A DNA stretch of 64,000 bases from an uncultured Bacteroidales bacterium (lineage in GTDB: Bacteria; Bacteroidota; Bacteroidia; Bacteroidales; Paludibacteraceae), in NCBI GenBank assembly GCA_949282265.1, contig CASDOZ010000001.1, positions 272,401 through 336,400 on the forward strand, in the 5' to 3' direction. The position numbers and the translations under genes are program-made. The notes under the pieces were generated by a model. The model searched no databases. It had not been told where the DNA came from and saw only the letters and a program-made list of their open reading frames with translations. Of this stretch, positions 17,164 through 25,358 are shown piece by piece. Position 1 is the stretch's first letter. Every line of letters begins with the position of its first letter.

Positions 17164-17925
17164 ATGGGAAACGACAATATCGTACTCCGGACGGAGCATT
17201 TGGTGAAGAAATACGGCAAACGTACCGTTGTGAATGATGTCAGCATCGAGTTGCATCAGGGTGAAATTGTGGGCTTGCTGGGGCCGAACGGTGCCGGCAA
17301 AACGACTACGTTCTACATGACGACCGGCCTGATAACGCCCAATGAGGGCAAAATCTTCCTGGACGAAACGGACATTACCGATTTCCCGATGTACAAGCGC
17401 GCCCAGAACGGGATTGGATATTTGCCGCAGGAAGCATCTGTCTTCCGCAAAATGTCCGTGGAAGACAACCTGAAAGCCGTGCTTGAAATGACTTCGTTCT
17501 CAAAGGCTTACCAAGCGCAAAAACTCGAACAGCTCATCAAGGAGTTCAACCTCGGGCATGTGCGCAAGAACCTTGGCGACCGCCTGTCTGGCGGCGAAAG
17601 GCGGCGTACTGAGATTGCGCGCTGCCTGGCCATAGAGCCGCGCTACATCATGCTGGATGAGCCGTTTGCCGGTGTGGACCCGATTGCCGTGCAGGAAATA
17701 CAGGATGTCGTTTGGAAGCTGAAAGACAAGAATATTGGCATCCTGATTACCGACCACAACGTGGACGAAACGCTGATGATTACCGACCGCGCCTATTTGC
17801 TGTTTGAAGGGAAAATCCTTTTCCACGGGACGCCCGAAGAACTGGCCGCCAACCCGATTGTGCGGAAAAACTACTTGGGGCGCGATTTTGAGTTGAAACG
17901 TAAAAGCAGACCGACAGACGACTGA
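17164..17925 (+). CDS. lptB: Lipopolysaccharide export ABC transporter ATP-binding protein LptB
   Basis: The cytoplasmic ATPase that powers LPS extraction from the inner membrane with LptF and LptG. Of 253 residues, Walker A is GPNGAGKTT (about 41-49), the Q-loop region is [15 protein letters not shown], the signature is [16 protein letters not shown], Walker B is [11 protein letters not shown], and the switch histidine is in TDHNVDET. The sequence EASVFRKM is characteristic of LptB. It follows the VOC gene by 9 bases and is followed by RNase Z after 4 bases, so it may be co-transcribed with both. Confidence 0.93.
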   Translation: MGNDNIVLRTEHLVKKYGKRTVVNDVSIELHQGEIVGLLGPNGAGKTTTFYMTTGLITPNEGKIFLDETDITDFPMYKRAQNGIGYLPQEASVFRKMSVEDNLKAVLEMTSFSKAYQAQKLEQLIKEFNLGHVRKNLGDRLSGGERRRTEIARCLAIEPRYIMLDEPFAGVDPIAVQEIQDVVWKLKDKNIGILITDHNVDETLMITDRAYLLFEGKILFHGTPEELAANPIVRKNYLGRDFELKRKSRPTDD

Positions 17926-17929
17926 CAGC

Positions 17930-18856
17930 GTGAACAATACGGTTACCATATTCGGATGCGGCTCCTCCTTGCCCACGCGCACCAACTTTCCGAGTTGCCA
18001 AGTTCTAGAGCTGCGCAACAAGCAGTTTATGATTGACTGCGGCGAGGGTGCACAAATCCGCATGAGGCAGATGAACTTCCGGACGGCGCGCCTCGGGCAT
18101 ATCTTCATATCGCATTTGCACGGCGACCATTGCTTCGGCCTGATGGGGCTTATATCCTCGTGGGGAATGCTCGGCCGTACCGCCGAACTGCACATACATG
18201 CGCAACGCGACCTGGAACCGCTACTCGGTGCGCAGTTGCGCTATTTCTGCGACAAAATGCCGTACAGCGTCATTTTCCATGCCATTGACCCCGCAAGGCA
18301 CGGACTGGTGTACGAAGACCGCACCGTGTGCGTCTATTCCTTGCCGTTGAAACACCGCGTGCCTTGTTGCGGCTTCCTGTTCGAGGAGAAACCGCAGGAC
18401 AGGCATATCCTGCGCGAAATGATCGATGCTTACCAAATCCCGATTGCGTACATCCCGCGCATAAAAAAGGGCGAGGACTATGTGTTGCCGGACGGCACGC
18501 GCATCCCGAACGGACGCCTGACAACGCCGCCCACGCCTCCGATCCGTTATGCCTACTGCTCGGATACGGCCTACAACGAAGACCTTGTCCCGCTGATTCA
18601 GGGCGTGGACTGCCTCTACCACGAGGCGACTTTTGAAGAAGAGTTCCTGAAACGTGCGCAGGAAACGCAACACAGCACGGCATCGCAGGCGGCAACCATT
18701 GCACGCAAGGCCGGTGTGAAAAAACTGATTATCGGGCATTTCTCCGCCCGCCACAGCAACCAGGAAAATTTATTGAAAGAAGCCCGCGCCATTTTCTCGG
18801 ACACGGTGCTCGGCATGGACAAAGGTGTTTATCCTATTGTAGGTGAGGTGAAATAA
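17930..18856 (+). CDS. rnz: Ribonuclease Z (tRNA 3'-processing endonuclease)
   Basis: A zinc metallo-beta-lactamase-fold nuclease, 308 residues, which removes 3' trailers from tRNA precursors lacking an encoded CCA; the tRNA-Pro at the right end of the window has none. The motif HLHGDH lies near residues 61-66, CSDTAYNEDL gives the metal-bridging Asp, LYHEATF the additional ligand region, and IIGHFSARH the last His. The start codon is GTG, 4 bases after the lptB stop. Confidence 0.92.
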   Translation: MNNTVTIFGCGSSLPTRTNFPSCQVLELRNKQFMIDCGEGAQIRMRQMNFRTARLGHIFISHLHGDHCFGLMGLISSWGMLGRTAELHIHAQRDLEPLLGAQLRYFCDKMPYSVIFHAIDPARHGLVYEDRTVCVYSLPLKHRVPCCGFLFEEKPQDRHILREMIDAYQIPIAYIPRIKKGEDYVLPDGTRIPNGRLTTPPTPPIRYAYCSDTAYNEDLVPLIQGVDCLYHEATFEEEFLKRAQETQHSTASQAATIARKAGVKKLIIGHFSARHSNQENLLKEARAIFSDTVLGMDKGVYPIVGEVK

Positions 18857-18878
18857 ACCGGCATGGCCGGAAACTCCC

Positions 18879-19232
18879 TTAGAAAGGAAGTCCCGAACCA
18901 TCGTCGGTATTGTCGGCTGCGCCATCGAACGGCTCCATGTTGGAAACGGGGGCGGCAGGCTGTTGCGGCGCGTCCTTCTCCACTTTCCACGCGCGGATGG
19001 AAGTGAACCAGCGGCCGTTCCATTCGCGGCTTTCAATGTCGAAACTGACCGTAACGACGTCGTCGATAGCCATCGGGTATTGGTCTATCTTGTCGCCGAA
19101 AAGGTTGAAGCACACTTTGCGCGGATATTGTTCCATTGTTTCCAGAACGTAGTCTTGTGAACGCCAGGGGCCGTTACGTCCCTCGCCCGTTGCTAATGGC
19201 GGTATGGCAATGATTTTTCCTTTTATTTCCAT
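18879..19232 (-). CDS. DUF3127 small DNA-binding-like protein with an SSB-like tail
   Basis: A 117-residue protein of the DUF3127 family, common in Bacteroidota and predicted to adopt an OB-like fold. The N-terminal 80 residues are strand-rich (KGKIIAIPP, VCFNLFGDKID, VTVSFDIESREWNGRWF). A proline- and alanine-rich linker follows, and the protein ends in an acidic DDGSGLPF. That tail resembles the SSB C-terminus, which recruits repair proteins. The gene has its own promoter (19258-19289) and faces RNase Z end to end. Function is not established. Confidence 0.78.
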   Translation of the reverse strand: MEIKGKIIAIPPLATGEGRNGPWRSQDYVLETMEQYPRKVCFNLFGDKIDQYPMAIDDVVTVSFDIESREWNGRWFTSIRAWKVEKDAPQQPAAPVSNMEPFDGAADNTDDGSGLPF

Positions 19233-19257
19233 AATTTTCTGTCTTGAATTAGTCCGG

Positions 19258-19289
19258 CAAAGATAGCGAAAGCTGGGCGGAGAGGCAAA
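19258..19289 (-). promoter_or_regulatory. Bacteroidota-type promoter of the DUF3127 gene
   Basis: On the minus strand TTTG (19289-19286), a 20-base spacer and TATCTTTG (19265-19258) match the consensus exactly. The leader to the ATG at 19232 is about 20 bases. Confidence 0.65.
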
Positions 19290-19341
19290 TATAAAATGGA
19301 GTTTTTAACGTTGGTTGTTTGCTTTGCTCCTGTCGCCGTCA

Positions 19342-19535
19342 CCCCGTGCGTCGACACGGGGCGTTGGCCGGGGCAAACGCGGCAATGGCCGCGGCACAGC
19401 ACAAACGGCGCGTTTGCGCCGTCATCCCGCACCTGATGCGGGATCCTGGGAGGCGCAGGTGAAGATAGACAATGGCGAGGCGGTAGCGCAATACCCCGCA
19501 CAAGGCCGCCCAGGATTCCGGGTCAAGCCCGGAAT
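19342..19535. repeat. Three GC-rich REP-like hairpins
   Basis: First hairpin: CCCCGTG and CACGGGG (19342-19361). Second: ATCCCGCA and TGCGGGAT (19424-19444). Third: ATTCCGGG and CCCGGAAT (19515-19535). Loops are 5-6 bases and stems are perfect. The second and third have the GTCATcCCG...GGGAT style of dispersed palindromes known from many bacterial genomes. None is followed by a T-run, so they are not simple terminators. Confidence 0.65.
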
Positions 19536-19546
19536 GACGGGAGGGG

Positions 19547-19595
19547 GTGCTTGCACGAATTGCCGAACCGCAGCCCAATTGTCGCATAAGCGAAT
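19547..19595. repeat. 49-bp direct repeat, left copy
   Basis: Begins GTGCTTGCACG and ends CGCATAAGCGAAT. It matches the copy at 19904-19952 at 42 of 49 positions without gaps, by my own count. The two copies lie 308 bases apart and enclose the 23-bp tandem array. Confidence 0.7.
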
Positions 19596-19662
19596 CCAGA
19601 AGCGAGGCGCAGGCGCGGACGAAACGCGCACCTGTCAGAACCTTACGAATAGGCCTTTTTAT

Positions 19663-19777
19663 GGGTATCTGTTACCCTTAACGACGAGTATCTGTTACCC
19701 TTGACGACGGGTATCTGTTACCCTTGACGACGGGTATCTGTTACCCTTGACGACGAGTATCTGTTACCCTTAACAAC
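19663..19777. repeat. Tandem array of five 23-bp hairpin units
   Basis: Five units start at 19663, 19686, 19709, 19732 and 19755. Each has a core (G)GGTATCTGTTACCC, that is GGGTA and TACCC around TCTGT, followed by an 8-base spacer TTGACGAC or TTAACGAC/TTAACAAC. Units 2 and 5 start GAGTA. A broken sixth core (GGGTATTGGAAACCC) starts at 19778. There are no unique spacers, so this is not a CRISPR array. Confidence 0.85.
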
Positions 19778-19903
19778 GGGTATTGGAAACCCTCTCTACT
19801 GCCGAGCCGGCAACTGCGCCAATGCTCGCGAACATGAACGCATAAGGCCGCTCCTGCGGATGCCGCATCAAGTGCGAACAATTGGTGCAAGGTGAGCGCA
19901 GCC

Positions 19904-19952
19904 GTGCTCGCACGGAATGCCGAACCGCCGCCCGATTGGCGCGTAAGCGAAT
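19904..19952. repeat. 49-bp direct repeat, right copy
   Basis: Begins GTGCTCGCACG and ends CGCGTAAGCGAAT; the partner of 19547-19595 with seven substitutions. Confidence 0.7.
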
Positions 19953-19998
19953 GACATGGTAGGGGTGCAATGGCAATGCAAAAGTCGCAACGGCGTGT

Positions 19999-20232
19999 TC
20001 AAGCGTTATTATTGGGCAGGTTGTCCAGAATGTCGTTGGCGCGTTCCATATCATCTTCAAAGATGTGCAGGTGTATGCCTCCGAACGACGAGCCGAAAAC
20101 GGGATACATTTGGTAGATGCTTTCGTTGCTTAGGAAGCAGGGAACGCCGTTCTGTTCGAGCGCGTCTTTGGCAAGATAGGCTTCCGGCAAGGTGTCGAAA
20201 ACACGGAGCAGGGTAGTTTTCTGTTGTTTCAT
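19999..20232 (-). CDS. DUF2007 domain protein
   Basis: A 77-residue cytosolic protein. The stretch VFDTLPEAYLAKDALEQNGVPCFLSNES matches the small DUF2007 fold, described in databases only as a putative signal-transducing domain, and the C-terminus reads HIFEDDMERANDIL. It follows sufB by 12 bases on the same strand, so it is likely co-transcribed. No catalytic residues can be named. Confidence 0.75.
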   Translation of the reverse strand: MKQQKTTLLRVFDTLPEAYLAKDALEQNGVPCFLSNESIYQMYPVFGSSFGGIHLHIFEDDMERANDILDNLPNNNA

Positions 20233-20244
20233 GATGTTTGGGAC

Positions 20245-21681
20245 TTATCCGACGCTGCCTTCCAGCGAGATTTGCAATAGTTTTTGCGCCTCGACGGCAA
20301 ATTCCATCGGCAGTTTGTTGATGACTTCTTTGGCGTAACCGTTGATAATCAGCCCGACCGCATCTTCCGTGTTGATGCCGCGTTGCTGGCAGTAGAACAG
20401 TTGGTCTTCACTGATTTTGGAGGTTGTGGCTTCGTGTTCCACAATGGCGGTTTCGTTCTCTATTTGCATGTCCGGGAACGTGTGCGCGCCGCACTGGTTG
20501 CCGAGCAGGAGGCTGTCGCATTGCGAAAAGTTCCGGCAGCCGTCGGCGTTGGCGGCCACATGCACTAATCCGCGGTAGCTGTTCTGGCTCTTGCCGGCCG
20601 AGATGCCTTTGGATACGATACGGCTGCGCGTGTTCCGTCCCAAATGAATCATCTTGGTGCCGGTGTCGGCCTGCTGGTAGTTGTTCGTCACGGCTACCGA
20701 ATAAAATTCGGCGGTGGAGTTGTTTCCTTTCAGAATGCAGCTCGGATATTTCCACGTAATGGCGGAGCCAGTTTCCACCTGTGTCCACGACAGTTTGGCG
20801 TTCTCGCCCTTGCAAATGCCGCGTTTGGTAACGAAGTTGTAAATTCCGCCTTTGCCGTCTTTGTCGCCGGGATACCAGTTCTGCACGGTGCTGTACTTGA
20901 CCTCCGCGTCTTTCATGACCACGATTTCCACGATGGCGGCGTGCAACTGGTTTTCGTCGCGCATGGGTGCCGTACAGCCTTCCAGATAGGAAACGTAGCT
21001 GCCCTCATCGGCCACAATCAGCGTGCGCTCGAACTGGCCGGTGTTGTTCGCGTTGATGCGGAAATAGGTGCTCAGCTCCATCGGGCAACGCACGCCTTTC
21101 GGGATATAGACGAACGAGCCGTCGGAGAAAACGGCGCAGTTCAGTGCCGCGAAAAAGTTGTCGGTGTAGGGCACGACCGAACCCAGGTATTTTTGCACGA
21201 GGTCGGGATGGTCCTTCACCGCCTCGCTGAACGAGCAGAAAATGATGCCTAATTCGGCCAGGTTCTCGCGGAAGGTCGTCTTTACGGAAATGCTGTCCAT
21301 GACGGCATCGACGGCCATGCCAGACAGGGCTTTCTGCTCTTCGAGCGGTATGCCTAACTTGTCGAAGGTCTTGAGCAGCTCGGGATCGACTTCGTCCAGG
21401 CTCTTCGGGCTGTTCTTCCGCGGCGCGGCATAGTAGGAAATGGCCTGGTAGTCTATTTCCGGAATGTCTAAGTGCGCCCAGGTGGGCATTTGCATGGTTT
21501 GCCAGTGGCGGAACGCTTTCAGCCGGAAGTCGAGCAGCCATTCCGGCTCGTTCTTCTTGGCCGAAATCAGCCGGATAACGTCCTCGTTGATGCCTGTCGG
21601 GATGACGTCGGTTTCTATGTCGGTCGTGAACCCGTATTTGTAGTCGCCTGTTGTCAGGTCGTTGATAATATCATTTTTCAT
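20245..21681 (-). CDS. sufB: Fe-S cluster assembly scaffold protein SufB
   Basis: A core scaffold of the SUF system, which builds iron-sulfur clusters with SufC and SufD; 478 residues, normal for the family. Typical segments are [39 protein letters not shown] and the C-terminal [14 protein letters not shown] with HEATTSK. The cysteines and the late Glu/His region are known to matter for assembly. In many Bacteroidota sufB is followed by sufC, sufD and sufS. Here DUF2007 follows, and upstream is a secreted lyase, so the partners must lie elsewhere. A sufE homolog is at 53676. Confidence 0.93.
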   Translation of the reverse strand: MKNDIINDLTTGDYKYGFTTDIETDVIPTGINEDVIRLISAKKNEPEWLLDFRLKAFRHWQTMQMPTWAHLDIPEIDYQAISYYAAPRKNSPKSLDEVDPELLKTFDKLGIPLEEQKALSGMAVDAVMDSISVKTTFRENLAELGIIFCSFSEAVKDHPDLVQKYLGSVVPYTDNFFAALNCAVFSDGSFVYIPKGVRCPMELSTYFRINANNTGQFERTLIVADEGSYVSYLEGCTAPMRDENQLHAAIVEIVVMKDAEVKYSTVQNWYPGDKDGKGGIYNFVTKRGICKGENAKLSWTQVETGSAITWKYPSCILKGNNSTAEFYSVAVTNNYQQADTGTKMIHLGRNTRSRIVSKGISAGKSQNSYRGLVHVAANADGCRNFSQCDSLLLGNQCGAHTFPDMQIENETAIVEHEATTSKISEDQLFYCQQRGINTEDAVGLIINGYAKEVINKLPMEFAVEAQKLLQISLEGSVG

Positions 21682-21697
21682 ATATCGTGCGTTAAGT

Positions 21698-23542
21698 TCA
21701 GAATATTTTCCGGACGGTGCTTGTACGGTCGTTGAACATGATTTTGACTATGTACAGGCTGTTCCTGTTCGGCAGGGGCAACGATAGTTCGGTGCCGTTT
21801 CCCGTTTGTTGGTGCAGCGTCCGGCCGAGCATGTCGTACAAGGTTACGTTAGTAACCGGTGTGCTTGCCACAATTTGCAAGGTGTTCCCGTTCCGGCGCA
21901 ATGAACATTGGTTTTCCGTTTGCACGGGTGTTTGTATGCCCGTGAGCAGTTCCGGCAGCGAATTGAGATAGATTTCCAGGTTGGAATAGCCGCTTTCGGT
22001 GATTTGCGCCCCGTCGGATGCCAGGTTCGGGTTGAGCCCGTGTTCCGTTTCCCATGCGTCGGGGATGCCGTCGCCATCGGTGTCGGTGTACGGTTCGCCG
22101 GCCAGTTCCGGCCAGCCGCCAATCGTGTCCGGCGTGTCGATAATGCCTTTGCCCGCGCCGTATTTGCCGGAGCCGGAGGCAGTCCCGTTGCGTACTTCGT
22201 CAATCAGGCGCGCATCCTGCCAGTCGCGGCGCATGGCACCGACGTTTGCCAATACGTTCGTGTAACTCTCTTCTGCTGTTTCCAGCACAGCGGGTTGGAT
22301 GGCGGCCACTTCGGGCGAATAATCCGCGGCGCGGAACAGGGAATTGGCCAGCGTCGAATCGTTTTTGTAGGGGACTTTTGAGAATTGCACGCCGTAGTTC
22401 CAGTTGTTGCTGCTGACGGTCGGGAACTCGGTAACGTAGTTGCCTGTGATGTAGTGGCGGCTGTGATAGCCTGCGTTCCACGAGGCGGAGTCTTGGTCGA
22501 TGATGACGATGCGGTGCGCTTTCTCGCTGCTTTTTACGGTGCGTCCCTTGCTGGTGGCCGGTCCTTGTTTGTAGTAATTGTTGACTACATTCAGCTCGTT
22601 GCGTGTTTCGGGTGTCTTGATTTCGACCTCTCCGCCGTAGGCGCTGTTTCCGCTTCCCCAGTTGTAAATGACGTTGTTGCGGTAATCGATTACCGCGATG
22701 GTGTCGTGTGCGCGTGCGCCGTTGAAGCGTGCCACGCGGCTGTTCTGGTGCGCAAGCAGGTTGTGGTGGTAGGTGGCGAACTGTCCGCCCCATACGCCGC
22801 CGTAGGAGCGGTTGCCTTTGGCGTGTCCCGCCGAATAGAGCCCCTCGGCCACGATGCACCATTGCACGGTGGTGTTCTTGGTGTCGTAAATGGCCAGGCA
22901 TTCTTCGTTTGCCCAGGTTATGGTGCAGTGGTCAACGATGACGTTTTCGTAGTTTTCCACGTCAAGCCCGTAAGTCACGAACCGGCTGGTGATATTGCCG
23001 TCGGCATCCCTGGGCGGCCCCGGCCGGAAACGCAGGTAACGTATGATCACGTCGCGCCGGCGTGGCCCCCAATGGAACATTTCACCGCCTGTGGCCCCGT
23101 TCACGATAACGGAGTTACCGGCGATACAAATGCCATCGCCGGGGGCAGATTGTCCGGCAATCGTCAAATAGTCCCGTTTTATACGCAGTTCTTCTTTAAG
23201 CCAGATGGTGCCGGAAACATTAAACACAATGGTCAGAGGTTCATAAACGGTAATGGGCTTCTTTACCAGTGAATCACTACCATCCACTTTGGATGCGTAT
23301 GTCTGAAATGCCGAATCGGTACGGACATATTGGTTCAATGCCCAGCGCAAACTGCCTTCGATGGCTTCCTCGCCGGTGGCGTAGTCGTCCAAGGTGGTTA
23401 CGGTGATGACATGCCCGCCTCTTCCGCCGATGGTGTATTTTCCAAAACCTTCCGCTTCAGGGAAAGCCAAAACGGATGTTTCCGCACAAATGGCTGTCGG
23501 TATGAGGCACCACAGCAAAATTCCGAATAGTTGTTTTTTCAT
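21698..23542 (-). CDS. Secreted pectate lyase-like protein with type IX secretion C-terminal sorting domain
   Basis: A 614-residue exported protein. A signal peptide (about 1-20, ending AICA) is followed by the [17 protein letters not shown] start typical of polysaccharide lyase family 1-like beta-helix proteins, with helix-forming repeats up to about residue 460. The last ~70 residues ([17 protein letters not shown] through SLYIVKIMF) form the beta-sandwich sorting domain recognised by the type IX secretion system and removed by PorU. porU and porV are encoded just upstream on the same strand. Pectin-like polysaccharide is the likely substrate; cleavage activity is not shown by sequence alone. 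Confidence 0.85.
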   Translation of the reverse strand: MKKQLFGILLWCLIPTAICAETSVLAFPEAEGFGKYTIGGRGGHVITVTTLDDYATGEEAIEGSLRWALNQYVRTDSAFQTYASKVDGSDSLVKKPITVYEPLTIVFNVSGTIWLKEELRIKRDYLTIAGQSAPGDGICIAGNSVIVNGATGGEMFHWGPRRRDVIIRYLRFRPGPPRDADGNITSRFVTYGLDVENYENVIVDHCTITWANEECLAIYDTKNTTVQWCIVAEGLYSAGHAKGNRSYGGVWGGQFATYHHNLLAHQNSRVARFNGARAHDTIAVIDYRNNVIYNWGSGNSAYGGEVEIKTPETRNELNVVNNYYKQGPATSKGRTVKSSEKAHRIVIIDQDSASWNAGYHSRHYITGNYVTEFPTVSSNNWNYGVQFSKVPYKNDSTLANSLFRAADYSPEVAAIQPAVLETAEESYTNVLANVGAMRRDWQDARLIDEVRNGTASGSGKYGAGKGIIDTPDTIGGWPELAGEPYTDTDGDGIPDAWETEHGLNPNLASDGAQITESGYSNLEIYLNSLPELLTGIQTPVQTENQCSLRRNGNTLQIVASTPVTNVTLYDMLGRTLHQQTGNGTELSLPLPNRNSLYIVKIMFNDRTSTVRKIF

Positions 23543-23555
23543 ATTTCCTATAATT

Positions 23556-24029
23556 TTATTTTGTTATCAGGACGGTGGCGTATGCCGAAATCCCCTCTTT
23601 TCGTCCGGTGAAACCGAGCTTTTCGGTGGTTGTGGCCTTTATGCTGATATTGTCCGCATCGGTCTGCATGACTTCGGCTAGGCATTGCTGCATGGTTGGG
23701 ATGTGCGGGTTCAGCTTGGGTGCTTCCGCGCATATCGTGCAGTCGGCGTTGCCGAATTCGTAGCCTTTTTCCCGCACTAACTGCATGGTGCGCCGCAACA
23801 GGATTTTACTGTCAATGTTCTCGTATTCATCGGCCGTATCGGGGAAGTGGAAGCCTATGTCGCGCAGGTTGGCGGCACCGAGGAGCGCGTCGCAAAGCGC
23901 GTGTATCAGCACATCGGCATCCGAATGGCCTGCCAGCCCTTTGTCATGTGCAACACGTATGCCTCCGAGCCACAGTTCCCTGCCTGCGGCAAAAGCATGT
24001 ACATCGTAACCAAATCCAATTCGATACAT
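23556..24029 (-). CDS. ispF: 2-C-methyl-D-erythritol 2,4-cyclodiphosphate synthase (IspF)
   Basis: The fifth enzyme of the MEP isoprenoid pathway, cytosolic, 157 residues, usually a trimer. The metal ligands sit in GYDVHAF near the start and in LAGHSDADVLIHALCDALLGAA; IGFHFPD and the C-terminal TTTEKLGFTGR, which contacts the cytidine diphosphate, are also clear. It follows porV with a terminator between them and precedes the lyase gene by 13 bases. The order porU, porV, ispF is also found in Porphyromonas. Confidence 0.95.
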   Translation of the reverse strand: MYRIGFGYDVHAFAAGRELWLGGIRVAHDKGLAGHSDADVLIHALCDALLGAANLRDIGFHFPDTADEYENIDSKILLRRTMQLVREKGYEFGNADCTICAEAPKLNPHIPTMQQCLAEVMQTDADNISIKATTTEKLGFTGRKEGISAYATVLITK

Positions 24030-24043
24030 AGGCCTGAATTTAT

Positions 24044-24080
24044 AGAAAAGCGGTTTCGGCCAAAAGCCAAAACCGCCGTA
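24044..24080 (-). terminator. Terminator after porV
   Basis: On the plus strand GCGGTTTCGGC (24050-24060) and GCCAAAACCGC (24066-24076) form an imperfect stem. Read on the minus strand it ends in TTTTCTAT, 30 bases after the porV stop. Confidence 0.65.
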
Positions 24081-24110
24081 AAGTTACGATATTTTTCTGA
24101 TTTGCAAATC

Positions 24111-25337
24111 CTATTTCACCAAATTCCGCAATCCGAATATGTCGAACGCCAGGGTGAAACGCAACGTGCGGTCCAGCGGGTTGGTCTGGTGCAATGCGAT
24201 TACATAGCCTGCGTCCAGGCTGAACGCACTGAGTTTGAAACCGGCACCGACGGTGAAGTAGCGGCGGTTACCTTTGGTTTCGTGTTCGTTGAAATAACCG
24301 GCGCGCACAAAGAACTGTTTGTTGTAGGCATATTCCAAGCCGGCTCCCCAAGCAATCTCGCGCAATTCTTCCTTGAAACCGCCCGGAGCATCGCAGAAGG
24401 ACATCCACAAACCGCGCATGGGCGATATGTCGTAATAGGCTTCACCCAAATCCCAAGTTGTGTCATCATTCGGGTCGAATCCTTCGGCAAAACGCGACTG
24501 CGAGGTCGGCACCATCAGCTTGTTCAGGTCGGCGTTGATGGACAAGCGGTTGTAATCGTCGAACGGGATATCGAACGAAGCACCGAGGCGCAGGTTGGTC
24601 GGAATGAAGTTGCTGGTCGTGCGTTGGTCGTAAGATATTTTGGAACCCAGGTTGGATATGTTCAGACCGAAGGCCAGGTTGGCATCGCCGGTGGACAAGG
24701 TAATCGGCAGGGTGTAGTAGGCCGCCACGTCGGCTGCCAACGACCAGCCCGGATACATTTCCGTACTGCTGCCGCCTGCGCTTGTATTAATACCGTTGTT
24801 CAGGTCAGAATAGATGAAGCGGAAGGCAACGGCTGCCGAAAAATGCTCCGACAGTTTGCGGGAATATGCTACATCAACAGCCAATTCGAACGGCTGGGCG
24901 TCGCCGAGATATTCTTCGTTGGCCGTAGTCAAAGGAATATTTCCCAAGGAGAAGTAGCGGAACGATGTGCTGATGGCTTGCAAATCGTCAAATTTGTAGT
25001 AATAGGACAAATAACCCAAGTCAATGTCATTTACAATGGCACTTAACCACGGCGTATAGCTTACGGCCAGTCCCATGTTGCTTTCGATAAACGGATATTT
25101 GGCCGGATTCCAGTGTTGCGAATTTATATCGGGCGTAGTGGCGGCACCTATATCACCCATACTGCCGCCGCGTGCGTCAGGTGTGATGGATAAGGATGGT
25201 GCGCCGGTAAGAAGCGGGTTGAGCGCATCTTTGGAACTTTCGGCGGCAGCAGGCAATGCTACGCATGAAATAAACAATGCTATGCAAAAAAAGTTTTTTC
25301 TCATTTTCTGTATTTTCATTTTGGTTTTTAGTTTCAT
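24111..25337 (-). CDS. porV: Type IX secretion outer-membrane protein PorV
   Basis: A 408-residue outer-membrane beta-barrel of the FadL-like PorV/LptO family. It brings type IX cargo from the translocon to the sortase PorU. An N-terminal signal peptide (core FFCIALFISCVALPAAA) is followed by NPLLTGAPSLSITPDARGGSMGDIGAAT, a segment typical of PorV. Alternating amphipathic strands end in an aromatic-rich C-terminus (FTLAFDIFGLRNLVK). In-frame ATGs exist at 25337, 25319 and 25304; the exact start is undecided. It lies 21 bases after porU. Confidence 0.9.
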   Translation of the reverse strand: MKLKTKMKIQKMRKNFFCIALFISCVALPAAAESSKDALNPLLTGAPSLSITPDARGGSMGDIGAATTPDINSQHWNPAKYPFIESNMGLAVSYTPWLSAIVNDIDLGYLSYYYKFDDLQAISTSFRYFSLGNIPLTTANEEYLGDAQPFELAVDVAYSRKLSEHFSAAVAFRFIYSDLNNGINTSAGGSSTEMYPGWSLAADVAAYYTLPITLSTGDANLAFGLNISNLGSKISYDQRTTSNFIPTNLRLGASFDIPFDDYNRLSINADLNKLMVPTSQSRFAEGFDPNDDTTWDLGEAYYDISPMRGLWMSFCDAPGGFKEELREIAWGAGLEYAYNKQFFVRAGYFNEHETKGNRRYFTVGAGFKLSAFSLDAGYVIALHQTNPLDRTLRFTLAFDIFGLRNLVK

Positions 25338-25358
25338 TAAACGACGGTTAGTTTATTT

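Larger units (their letters stand above)
19233..19998. other. Gene-free repeat-rich region
   Basis: 766 bases between two minus-strand genes. Besides the DUF3127 promoter it contains three GC-rich hairpins, a tandem array of 23-bp hairpin units and a pair of 49-bp imperfect direct repeats, each listed separately. Open frames crossing it have no start context or recognisable product, so I do not call a gene. Confidence 0.7.

Noticed and set aside
19663-19777. CRISPR array
   Set aside because: The units are directly joined with near-identical 8-base joints; there are no unique spacers and no cas genes.
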